Part shown: positions 1 to 6,394 of the stretch, one piece after another
Layout: each line of letters opens with the position of its first letter
How positions within the stretch are numbered: the first letter of the stretch is position 1
Assembly: GCA_910588775.1 (NCBI GenBank)
Contig: CAJURH010000048.1
Span: 1-10,810, forward strand
DNA: 10,810 nucleotides
Direction of reading: 5' to 3'
Source of the DNA: an uncultured Lachnospiraceae bacterium
Lineage (GTDB): Bacteria > Bacillota > Clostridia > Lachnospirales > Lachnospiraceae
Notes under the pieces: generated by a model
Seen by the model: the letters and a program-made list of their open reading frames with translations, nothing else
Told to the model about the DNA's origin: nothing
Databases searched by the model: none
Made by a program: the position numbers and the translations under genes

Positions 1-43
1 CCCGCAAACCCGCATAAACACTGGGTTTACTAAGCATTTTTGT

Positions 44-1588
44 TTATTCGAACTCAATCGTCCCCGGTGGCTTACTAGTAATATCATACATCACCCGATT
101 CACATGTCCCACCTCATTAACAATCCTACTGGACACTTTCTGTAATACCTCCCAAGGAATCTCTGCCACTTCAGCAGTCATAAAATCCACGGTATTCACC
201 GCCCTCAACGCAACCGCATAATCATATGTCCGTTCATCGCCCATAACCCCAACGCTTCTCATATTAGTAAGCGCTGCAAAATACTGTCCAATCCCCCTAT
301 ACAGTCCTGCATTGGCGATCTCCTCCCGGTAGATAGCATCCGCATCCTGCACAATTTTCACCTTTTCCGCAGTCACATCCCCAATGATGCGAATGCCCAA
401 ACCTGGTCCGGGAAAAGGCTGACGATACACCAGATTTTCAGGAATGCCCAGCTCCAGCCCGGCTTTGCGGACTTCATCTTTGAACAAATCCCGCAGTGGT
501 TCAATAATTTCCTTAAAATCCACATAATCGGGCAAGCCACCCACATTATGATGCGACTTGATCACTGCAGATTCGCCACCAAGCCCGCTTTCCACCACAT
601 CGGGATAAATGGTGCCCTGCACCAGGAAGTCCACCGCCCCGATTTTCTTCGCCTCTTCCTCAAAGACACGGATAAACTCTTCGCCGATGATTTTCCGCTT
701 CTTCTCTGGCTCCTCCACGCCCTTTAATTTTTCATAAAATCTCTCCTGGGCATTTACACGAATAAAGTTCAACTGATAGGGGCCAGCGGGTCCGAATACC
801 TGCTCCACCTCATCTCCCTCGTTCTTGCGAAGCAAGCCGTGATCCACAAACACGCACGTCAACTGATTTCCCACCGCTTTAGACAAAAGCACAGCAGCCA
901 CAGAAGAATCCACCCCGCCGGACAGCGCGCACAACGCTTTTCCCCCACCTATCTTACTACGAATCGCCTGGATAGACTCTTCCACAAAAGAGTCCATCCG
1001 CCAGTCTCCCGAGCAGTGACAGACGCCATATACAAAATTTGAAATCATCTTTGTCCCTTCCAGGGTGTGCAGCACCTCAGGATGAAACTGAATGGCATAC
1101 AATCCTTCCTCCTGGTTTTCGGCAGCGGCCACCGGGCAGTCCACTGTGTGCGCCGTTATCTCAAACCCCGGCGCAGGCTTGGCTATATAATCGAAATGGC
1201 TCATCCAGCAGACCGTTTTTGATGACACATCCTGAAATAATGGAGAACTGGCATCCACAAAAACTTCCGTCTTGCCATACTCCCGAACCTTCGCTCTTGT
1301 CACTTCCCCGCCCAGAATAAGCTGCATCACCTGAGCGCCGTAACACAGCCCCAATACGGGAATCCCAAGCTGGAACAACTCTTTGGAATAAGTGGGCGAA
1401 TCCGATTCGTAACAGCTATTGGGACCACCCGTTAAAATAATGCCTTTCGGCGCCATGGCCTTAATCTTCTCAATCGGCGTTTTATAAGAATAAATTTCGC
1501 AATATACATTGCATTCCCGCACGCGTCTCGCCACCAACTGATTGTATTGTCCTCCAAAATCCAGAACAATTACAGTTTCTCTTTTCAC
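44..1588 (-). CDS. guaA: GMP synthase (glutamine-hydrolysing)
   Basis: Cytosolic enzyme of guanine nucleotide synthesis. It converts XMP, ATP and glutamine to GMP. The 514-residue length is normal for the two-domain form. The N-terminal class I glutamine amidotransferase domain (about residues 5-190) shows the nucleophile Cys82 in LGLCYG and the His169/Glu171 pair in QFHPE. The ATP-pyrophosphatase domain carries the P-loop SGGVDSS at 223-229. The C-terminal dimerisation domain ends in the typical KPPGTIEFE. The start is GTG: GAGGAGG at 1597-1603 sits 8 bases upstream. A small oddity is Phe in MSHFD (residues 129-133), where Gly is common. The gene follows the MATE exporter by 49 bases on the same strand with no terminator seen, so read-through transcription is possible. 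No guanine riboswitch was seen upstream. Identification is essentially certain. Confidence 0.98.
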   Translation of the reverse strand: MKRETVIVLDFGGQYNQLVARRVRECNVYCEIYSYKTPIEKIKAMAPKGIILTGGPNSCYESDSPTYSKELFQLGIPVLGLCYGAQVMQLILGGEVTRAKVREYGKTEVFVDASSPLFQDVSSKTVCWMSHFDYIAKPAPGFEITAHTVDCPVAAAENQEEGLYAIQFHPEVLHTLEGTKMISNFVYGVCHCSGDWRMDSFVEESIQAIRSKIGGGKALCALSGGVDSSVAAVLLSKAVGNQLTCVFVDHGLLRKNEGDEVEQVFGPAGPYQLNFIRVNAQERFYEKLKGVEEPEKKRKIIGEEFIRVFEEEAKKIGAVDFLVQGTIYPDVVESGLGGESAVIKSHHNVGGLPDYVDFKEIIEPLRDLFKDEVRKAGLELGIPENLVYRQPFPGPGLGIRIIGDVTAEKVKIVQDADAIYREEIANAGLYRGIGQYFAALTNMRSVGVMGDERTYDYAVALRAVNTVDFMTAEVAEIPWEVLQKVSSRIVNEVGHVNRVMYDITSKPPGTIEFE

Positions 1589-1637
1589 AAATTCTTCCTC
1601 CTCTTACAGTAGTGCTTTCCTAATTTATCCCGCCTTT

Positions 1638-2969
1638 TCAAATCTGAATAAACTGCCATTTTCCCCTAATATAGCGAACGATGAAAAACACCGCCCGCAC
1701 AAGCCAGTCAATGGTCATAGCCACCCAGATTCCGAAAACGCCCATGTTAAAATATTGGGCCAAAATATAACTAAATCCTATGCGGAAAATCCACATGGAC
1801 AAAATAGAGACAACCATACAATACCTGGCGTCATTAGAAGCCCTTAAAGTATTGCTCAGCGTAAACGATGAGGGCCAAATAAGAACGGCGCAAATACTAT
1901 GATAAATGATAATTTTGGAGGCCAGATTTCCCGTCTCCGGCGAAAGATTGTAAACTTTCAGGATGACCGGCATCAGCAAAACAATCAATACATTCATCAG
2001 AAACAGGCTAATATAAGCGATAGACATAATCTTTTTCGTGTAATAACGAACCTGTTCATAATCTCCAGCCCCTACGCATTGAGCCGTTACAGAGGACAGA
2101 GCGTAGCCTGTGGCCATCCCCGTAAGAATTGCAAATGTGCACACAGAGTTGCTCACCGCGTTGGCGGCAATGGATACCGTTCCGAACGTGGCCACTAGAC
2201 TGAGCGCCAAGATTTTCCCCAACTGGAACATACTGTTTTCCAAGCCATAGGGTATGCCGATGGAAAGGATTTTCTTCAGAATGCCGCCGTCAAAACCAAT
2301 ACCCCATAATTTTGTCAAATGCAGGGTTTTCTTCTTATTTAGAAGCAAACCAACCATCACTACTCCGGCAAATACACGCGACGCCAACGTGGGAATCGCT
2401 GCGCCTTCAATCCCCATGCCCAACCCGTAGATGAGCAGCGCGTTGCCCGCCAGATTCAACCCATTCATTAGCAAAGACATGAGCATAGGCGTTTTCGAAT
2501 CCCCCATGGCGCGGTAAATGGCCGCCCCCGCATTGTACAAGGCCATAAATGGTATGGATGCCGCAACAATCAGCAAATACACATTGCAGTTTTGCATGAC
2601 CAGCCGCTCAATGTTTCCAAAAACCACATGGAGAACAAACGGTTTTCCCAGGTAGAGCAGCGCCATGATAACGACCGAAAAAACGCTAATAAAAATGACA
2701 AGCTGATCCACCACTCGGCAGCCCTCCTCTGGTTTGCCTCTTCCAATGGCCTGGCCCGCCACAATCGCCCCACCGGTGGCCAACGCTGTAAACGCATTGA
2801 TCAAAAGTATCATTACGGAATCAATCAGAGAAACAGCGGACACAGCTTCTTCTCCCACGGAAGCCACCATAATGGAATCTGCCAGTCCCACAAAAATCAG
2901 CAGAAATTGCTCTATAAGCAGCGGAATTATCAGCCTTCTCAAATCGCGGTTGCTAAACAGCCTCTTCAT
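1638..2969 (-). CDS. MATE-family multidrug/sodium-type antiporter
   Basis: Inner-membrane exporter of the MATE family. Known members expel drugs or metabolites in exchange for Na+ or H+; the substrate here cannot be read from sequence. The 443-residue product matches the usual length of about 450 and consists of repeated hydrophobic stretches compatible with 12 membrane helices in two halves. The N-terminus has the family pattern of an Ile/Leu-rich first helix followed by VGLADSIMVASVGEEAVSAVS (from about residue 27), including an acidic residue at position 31. The open frame extends 37 codons further upstream, but ATG at 2969 is chosen. AAAGGA lies 7 bases before it, and the best promoter has its -10 at 3001-3006, so the upstream codons would lie in or before the promoter and inside a terminator hairpin. 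The gene may be co-transcribed with guaA. Confidence 0.93.
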   Translation of the reverse strand: MKRLFSNRDLRRLIIPLLIEQFLLIFVGLADSIMVASVGEEAVSAVSLIDSVMILLINAFTALATGGAIVAGQAIGRGKPEEGCRVVDQLVIFISVFSVVIMALLYLGKPFVLHVVFGNIERLVMQNCNVYLLIVAASIPFMALYNAGAAIYRAMGDSKTPMLMSLLMNGLNLAGNALLIYGLGMGIEGAAIPTLASRVFAGVVMVGLLLNKKKTLHLTKLWGIGFDGGILKKILSIGIPYGLENSMFQLGKILALSLVATFGTVSIAANAVSNSVCTFAILTGMATGYALSSVTAQCVGAGDYEQVRYYTKKIMSIAYISLFLMNVLIVLLMPVILKVYNLSPETGNLASKIIIYHSICAVLIWPSSFTLSNTLRASNDARYCMVVSILSMWIFRIGFSYILAQYFNMGVFGIWVAMTIDWLVRAVFFIVRYIRGKWQFIQI

Positions 2970-3000
2970 TTTCTCATCCTTTTCTCTATGATTCATATCC

Positions 3001-3029
3001 ATTATACCCTTATCGCTTTTAGAAAGCAA
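3001..3029 (-). promoter_or_regulatory. Sigma-A-like promoter of the MATE gene
   Basis: On the minus strand, TTGCTT (3024-3029) and a perfect TATAAT (3001-3006) are separated by 17 bases. Transcription would begin near 2994, about 25 bases before the ATG at 2969. It lies just past the hairpin that follows the upstream gene, which fits an independent transcription unit. Sequence match only. Confidence 0.7.
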
Positions 3030-3036
3030 GAAATGA

Positions 3037-3067
3037 TTCGAGCGTGTCTTTTCCAAACACGCTCGAA
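3037..3067 (-). terminator. Strong hairpin, probable terminator of the DUF5722-like gene
   Basis: A perfect 11-bp inverted repeat (3037-3047 with 3057-3067, core CGAGCGTGT/ACACGCTCG) closes a 9-base loop. It begins 14 bases after the stop codon of the 3081-4430 gene and just before the MATE promoter. On the minus strand it is preceded by TTTTT and followed by AT-rich sequence (TCATTTCTT) rather than a clean U-run, so termination efficiency is uncertain, although position and stem strength fit a terminator. Confidence 0.7.
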
Positions 3068-3071
3068 AAAC

Positions 3072-3089
3072 GCCCAGCAATTATTGGGC
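3072..3089 (-). other. Small hairpin over a stop codon, followed by T5
   Basis: GCCCA (minus strand, 3085-3089) pairs with TGGGC (3072-3076) around an 8-base loop that contains the TAA stop of the DUF5722-like gene (3081-3083). The minus-strand sequence continues GTTTTT (3071-3066), so this could be a minimal first terminator in front of the larger hairpin. The stem is only 5 bp, so confidence is low. Confidence 0.4.
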
Positions 3090-4430
3090 AAAATGTTTTG
3101 CATCATAGTCGGCGATCAGTTGAGACCAATCCTGAACTCCCAAATACTGCCGACAGACGGCTGTGTACGCATCCCCTTGGGGCGTATCCATATACTTGAA
3201 TACATCATGGGACATTTTCATGCTTCCCATTCCCTGTGTCCACAGTCCCATATAGAGGCCGTCATGGGCAATTTCTCCCGGCGCGTCCGCCTGGCAGCGG
3301 AAAATCATGCAGTCAATCATATCATTGTACTCCGCTTTATAATAAGCGTAGGCAATGGCCGCCGCCTGCTTCATCTGCCCATCCGCTCCGTGGGAGCTGA
3401 ATCCCTGTTCCGTTAACATAATCCTGGTTTTCGTCCCATACTTCGCCTTCACATACTTGGTCAACTGCTCAATATTTTTCATTGTAATGCAGGGCGAGTT
3501 CACGCTGTCTTTGACCCGGTCCTCGGAATTATTCCAGAAAGCCGCATCCGTCAAAGGTTCCGAGTATGCATGATAGCTAATGGTAAAATCCGGACTCCCA
3601 TACTTCTCCAACCGGGCGGCGGCAAACGCATCCAGAAATGATTTGGCGCTGTGCACCCGCCCTGGAATGTTGGTATTCCAACTGTGCTCCAGACAAATGC
3701 TGACCTGGGCGTCCGTGCATTGTTTCTTCACCGCCGTATAAACGATCTCGAATGTATCCGCGTATAAGTCCGCATTCTCTTTCAGCGAATCCGAACCTGT
3801 ATAATGCCACTGAGAATAGGCGTTCACTTCATTTCCGATGAGATAATTATAAATGTATCCCAAGCCATTCTTGCCGTTAAACTCCTGCGCAATGCAGCTG
3901 AAAAGCGCCGCATACCTCTCTGCATCTTCCGGAGCGCTCACATTCCAAGCATAATAATTGTGCGTGGCGCTGGGCGTTCGCGCCGCAGGGTGAATCAAAT
4001 CGGTCTGCCCATCCACCCAGGGAAGCAGAAATTCCACGGACAGATTTATGCCGGCGTCCTGAAGCTGCGAGAACAGACTTCCCCACCGTTCAAAAGCATC
4101 CAGATTAAATGCATATGTTTTGCCATTGTAATCGTATTCCAACCGGTTGCCGGACGCATCCATAAACTCTGTAATATACACGTTAAACAGACAGTGTTTA
4201 ATGCCCAGATCAATGGCGTCATCCAGGCTTTCCCCGAATTGCAGACCTTTCTTGGAACCCGTTTGCGTAAAACGCTGCTCTTTGGGGGGCTGTAGCTGCG
4301 CCTCTTGCAGCATATCGCTCTCCATGTCTGCGCTTTGAGCCGCCACCGACACAGTCGCAGACAAAAGCAGACAGACGGACAGGACCATGGCAATCCCCTT
4401 CCATCTCTTCTTCACGTTCTCAGATATCAT
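3081..4430 (-). CDS. Secreted cellulase-like protein resembling DUF5722
   Basis: Predicted exported protein of 449 residues, resembling the DUF5722 family, for which I know no assigned substrate. A signal peptide is evident: basic KKRWK at 7-11, a hydrophobic core at about 12-29, and a likely cleavage near SVAAQ at 28-32. The rest looks like a (beta/alpha)8 glycosidase of clan GH-A type. IGNEVNA (198-204) matches the Asn-Glu acid/base motif after strand 4. ISYHAYS (284-290) matches the active-site His/Tyr segment, and MLTEQGFSS (338-346) gives a nucleophile candidate at Glu341. Many aromatic residues (WVDG 138-141, AWN 161-163, YSQWHY 205-210) could line a sugar cleft. The ATG at 4430 has AAGGAGG 6 bases upstream (4437-4443). 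The gene has its own promoter and is followed by a strong hairpin. Catalysis and family membership are inferred from motifs. Confidence 0.8.
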   Translation of the reverse strand: MISENVKKRWKGIAMVLSVCLLLSATVSVAAQSADMESDMLQEAQLQPPKEQRFTQTGSKKGLQFGESLDDAIDLGIKHCLFNVYITEFMDASGNRLEYDYNGKTYAFNLDAFERWGSLFSQLQDAGINLSVEFLLPWVDGQTDLIHPAARTPSATHNYYAWNVSAPEDAERYAALFSCIAQEFNGKNGLGYIYNYLIGNEVNAYSQWHYTGSDSLKENADLYADTFEIVYTAVKKQCTDAQVSICLEHSWNTNIPGRVHSAKSFLDAFAAARLEKYGSPDFTISYHAYSEPLTDAAFWNNSEDRVKDSVNSPCITMKNIEQLTKYVKAKYGTKTRIMLTEQGFSSHGADGQMKQAAAIAYAYYKAEYNDMIDCMIFRCQADAPGEIAHDGLYMGLWTQGMGSMKMSHDVFKYMDTPQGDAYTAVCRQYLGVQDWSQLIADYDAKHFAQ

Positions 4431-4496
4431 TTTTGGCCTCCTTTTTTCCTTATGTACCTTGGGAAACTTTTTGCACTTAAATATACTGTAATCCTA

Positions 4497-4524
4497 ATTA
4501 TATAGAATTTTACAAATATTTCAA
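4497..4524 (-). promoter_or_regulatory. Sigma-A-like promoter of the DUF5722-like gene
   Basis: On the minus strand, TTGAAA (4519-4524) and TATAAT (4497-4502) are 16 bases apart. The predicted start near 4490 gives a leader of about 60 bases before the ATG at 4430. The rest of this gap (4431-4577) is AT-rich. I saw no convincing terminator for spoIIID in it, only a T6 run without a good stem. Confidence 0.65.
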
Positions 4525-4577
4525 GCGCAAAAAACAGCCTGGATAAAGTTATTGGCAACAGTTAAGTTAAGGAAGTT

Positions 4578-4844
4578 TCAGAAATAAACGTTGTGGGATT
4601 TATGGAGATATTTTTCTTTCGTGGCCAAACCGCCGCGTATATGCCGTTCCTGCTTATTTACGTCTAAAACCCGCCGAACTTCCCCGGCTAATTCTGGATT
4701 GATTTGCACCAGACGATCTACCATATCTTTATGTACCGTACTTTTGCTTATTCCAAACTTCTTCGCCGTCTGTCTTACAGTTGCTTTGGAATCAATAATA
4801 TAATGAGCAATTTTCACAGCCCGCTCTTCAATATAATCTTTCAA
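4578..4844 (-). CDS. spoIIID: Sporulation transcriptional regulator SpoIIID
   Basis: Mother-cell DNA-binding regulator of endospore formation. In Bacillus subtilis it acts after sigma-E to activate or repress many sporulation genes. The 88-residue product follows the family closely: KDYIEERA near the N-terminus, helix-turn-helix at about 23-41 with GISKSTVHKDM, then RLVQINPELA, and the basic tail RHIRGGLATKEKY (67-79), which also contacts DNA in the B. subtilis protein. TTG at 4844 is chosen over ATG at 4850. The only Shine-Dalgarno, AGGGG (4851-4855), touches the ATG directly but is 6 bases from the TTG, and the shorter N-terminus MKDYIEER resembles known SpoIIID proteins. It stands alone, transcribed away from the surface-polymer operon, not beside mbl as in Bacillus or the M23 peptidase gene common in clostridia. 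Confidence 0.96.
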   Translation of the reverse strand: MKDYIEERAVKIAHYIIDSKATVRQTAKKFGISKSTVHKDMVDRLVQINPELAGEVRRVLDVNKQERHIRGGLATKEKYLHKSHNVYF

Positions 4845-4850
4845 AAACAT

Positions 4851-4855
4851 CCCCT
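4851..4855 (-). promoter_or_regulatory. Ribosome binding site that sets the spoIIID start
   Basis: AGGGG on the minus strand abuts an in-frame ATG (4848-4850) with no spacing but lies 6 bases before an in-frame TTG (4842-4844). Normal spacing therefore favours TTG initiation. Confidence 0.65.
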
Positions 4856-4860
4856 AAATG

Positions 4861-4870
4861 AACTGTTTTT
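4861..4870 (-). promoter_or_regulatory. Candidate SpoIIID binding site (autoregulation)
   Basis: The minus-strand sequence AAAAACAGTT matches the published B. subtilis SpoIIID consensus WWRRACAR-Y at every position. It lies just downstream of the sigma-E-like -10, at the likely transcription start, so bound protein could affect spoIIID transcription. The consensus is degenerate (about 1 in 4,096 positions per strand at even base frequencies), so this remains a candidate. Confidence 0.45.
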
Positions 4871-4872
4871 AC

Positions 4873-4901
4873 ACTCTATGCAAAATTAAGTCCAATTAGA
4901 C
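4873..4901 (-). promoter_or_regulatory. Candidate sigma-E-type promoter of spoIIID
   Basis: On the minus strand, GTCTAATT (4894-4901) is followed after 13 bases by CATAGAGT (4873-4880). Against the B. subtilis sigma-E pattern (roughly GTCATATT and CATACAAT) each half matches at 6 of 8 positions with correct spacing. spoIIID is a known sigma-E target in Bacillus. This is a partial match supported by context. Confidence 0.45.
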
Positions 4902-4927
4902 GCATTACTTAAAGGGCCAAAATCCCA

Positions 4928-4956
4928 TTGAAGGCATATGCATAACATGCTATAAT
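4928..4956 (+). promoter_or_regulatory. Sigma-A promoter of the CDP-polyol operon
   Basis: TTGAAG (4928-4933) and a perfect TATAAT (4951-4956) are separated by exactly 17 bases, with an extended -10 (TGC directly before TATAAT). Transcription would start near 4963, leaving about 48 untranslated bases before the epimerase ATG at 5011. This is the strongest promoter match in the window. Confidence 0.8.
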
Positions 4957-5010
4957 GGTCTGGAAAATCTCGTTTGAAGATAATTCTTGAGAAAAGTGAA
5001 GGACACATGC

Positions 5011-5673
5011 ATGAAATTTGAACTAATGGCATCTATGATGTGTGCGGACTATGGCAATTTGGAAAAGGAAGTCCGGAATCTGGAAGACGGCGGCATTGAT
5101 TCTTTTCATATTGATATTATGGACGGACGTTATGTGCCGAATTTCGCCATGTCTTTAAACGATATGCGGTATATAGCCAGCGCCACATCCAAACCCATGG
5201 ACATACATCTAATGATCGAGCATCCCAACAACCACATTGGTTTGTTCTTAAGCAGCCTGCGGCCTGGGGACACAGTCTACATACACCCCGAAGCGGAATA
5301 CCACCCTTCCACCACTTTGCAGAGCATCATCAACGCGGGCATGATCCCCGGCATCGCCATCAATCCGGGAACTTCCGTGGAAACAGTAATGGAAATGCTG
5401 CGCATCGTGAAGAAGGTGCTGGTCATGTCCGTCAACCCAGGCAACGCCGGACAGATGTACCTGCCCTATGTGGGCAAGAAAATCACAAAACTGCTTTCCA
5501 TAAAAGAAGACATGGATTTTGAAATCTACTGGGACGGCGCGTGCAGCGCGGACAAAATCCTGGAATATGCGCCGAAAGGCGTCCAGGGATTTGTGCTGGG
5601 TACCACGCTCCTGTTCGGCAAAGAAAAGCCTTACGGAGAGACTTTGCAAAATATTCGCCAACTGCGGTTTTAA
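5011..5673 (+). CDS. Ribulose-phosphate 3-epimerase-like protein
   Basis: Cytosolic TIM-barrel protein of the ribulose-5-phosphate 3-epimerase family (interconverting D-ribulose 5-phosphate and D-xylulose 5-phosphate), 220 residues, normal length. Family residues are present: Ser8, HIDIMDGRYVPN (33-44, metal/catalytic His33 and Asp35), DIHLM with His66, NPG at 118-120, VMSVNPGNAGQ (138-148), and the second catalytic Asp175. It is divergent: the usual SxLSAD has Cys11, the phosphate-binding VDGG is WDGA (174-177), and the distal GS is GT (197-198). This suggests a dedicated paralogue, not the pentose-pathway enzyme, or a related ketose-phosphate substrate. ATG at 5011 has GAAGGA (4998-5003) 7 bases upstream; an in-frame TTG at 4987 lacks such support. 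It heads an operon with a cytidylyltransferase and a polyol dehydrogenase. Confidence 0.88.
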   Translation: MKFELMASMMCADYGNLEKEVRNLEDGGIDSFHIDIMDGRYVPNFAMSLNDMRYIASATSKPMDIHLMIEHPNNHIGLFLSSLRPGDTVYIHPEAEYHPSTTLQSIINAGMIPGIAINPGTSVETVMEMLRIVKKVLVMSVNPGNAGQMYLPYVGKKITKLLSIKEDMDFEIYWDGACSADKILEYAPKGVQGFVLGTTLLFGKEKPYGETLQNIRQLRF

Positions 5674-5695
5674 TTTGGCATCGAAGGAGCGCAGC

Positions 5696-6394
5696 ATGAA
5701 CATAGCGTTAATCCTATCCGGCGGCACAGGCGCACGAATGGGTTCAGACATTCCCAAACAGTATATAAAGATACAGGAGCGACCAATTATTTCCTATTGT
5801 ATAGAACGGCTGTCCCACCATAAGGAAATCCATGGAATCCAAATCGTCGCCCACACACAATGGCACGATTTGATAAAAGAATGCCTGCGGGCCCAGGACC
5901 TCTCCGGGAAATTCCGTGGATTCTCCCAACCGGGCGCCAACCGGCAGCTATCCATTCTGCACGGACTGGAGGATATCCGATTGTATGCCCGTGACGCAGA
6001 TCGGATCCTGGTTCATGACGCCGCCCGGCCTCTGCTGTCAAAACAGATGGTCTCCGACTGCATAGAAGCCGCAGAAGGCCATGACGGCGCGGTTCCCGTT
6101 CTTCCCATGAAGGACACAGTATACAGAAGTGAAGACGGCAAAACCATCACCGCACTGCTCAACCGGGAACAGATTTTCGCCGGACAGGCGCCTGAAATCT
6201 TCCGGCTGGACGCCTATTACGAAGCCAATCAACGGCTACTGCCAGAAAAAATCCTAAAGATAAACGGCTCCACAGAGCCTGCCATCCTGGCCGGAATGGA
6301 CATAGCAATGATTCCCGGCGACGAAACCAATTTTAAAATCACGACGAAAGCAGATTTAAAGCGATTCCAGAAAATCATGGAGGCAAGCGGATGA
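5696..6394 (+). CDS. IspD/TarI-like polyol-phosphate cytidylyltransferase
   Basis: Nucleotidyltransferase that should join CMP from CTP to a polyol phosphate. The 232 residues fit the IspD/TarI family. The CTP-binding start LSGGTGARMGSDIPKQY (7-23) contains Arg14 and Lys21. VHDAARP follows at 106-112, MKDTVYR at 138-144, NREQIFAGQAPEIFR at 156-170, and TNFKITTKADL (211-221) with Lys214. The GGTG-MG start and the NR-GQ-P-F segment look more like TarI (ribitol-5-phosphate cytidylyltransferase of teichoic acid synthesis) than like IspD of the isoprenoid pathway. The acidic residue usual in the IspD/TarI TD(E)A segment is replaced by Glu in STEPA (192-196). ATG at 5696 follows GAAGGAG (5683-5689) by 6 bases and lies 22 bases after the epimerase stop. 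The stop overlaps the next start as ATGA. Neighbours argue against IspD, but this rests on motifs. Confidence 0.85.
   Translation: MNIALILSGGTGARMGSDIPKQYIKIQERPIISYCIERLSHHKEIHGIQIVAHTQWHDLIKECLRAQDLSGKFRGFSQPGANRQLSILHGLEDIRLYARDADRILVHDAARPLLSKQMVSDCIEAAEGHDGAVPVLPMKDTVYRSEDGKTITALLNREQIFAGQAPEIFRLDAYYEANQRLLPEKILKINGSTEPAILAGMDIAMIPGDETNFKITTKADLKRFQKIMEASG

Noticed and set aside
6..28. Inverted repeat AAACCC/GGGTTT downstream of guaA
   Set aside because: A 6-bp stem with an 11-base loop and no T-run on the guaA strand; could be chance at the window edge.
1589..1637. Guanine riboswitch or separate promoter in front of guaA
   Set aside because: The 49-base gap is too short for a purine riboswitch and shows no -35/-10 pair with acceptable spacing.
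2592..3416. Long plus-strand open frame (274 codons) opposite the MATE and DUF5722-like genes
   Set aside because: It spans two well-supported minus-strand genes, a promoter and a terminator hairpin, and its protein shows no family features.
4525..4577. Possible spoIIID terminator (T6 run after CCAGGCTG)
   Set aside because: Only about 3 bp (GCC/GGC) can pair around a large loop, too weak to call.
5248..5757. Minus-strand open frame of 169 codons opposite the epimerase and cytidylyltransferase
   Set aside because: Shadow of two clear genes with conserved motifs; no ribosome binding site or recognisable domain.
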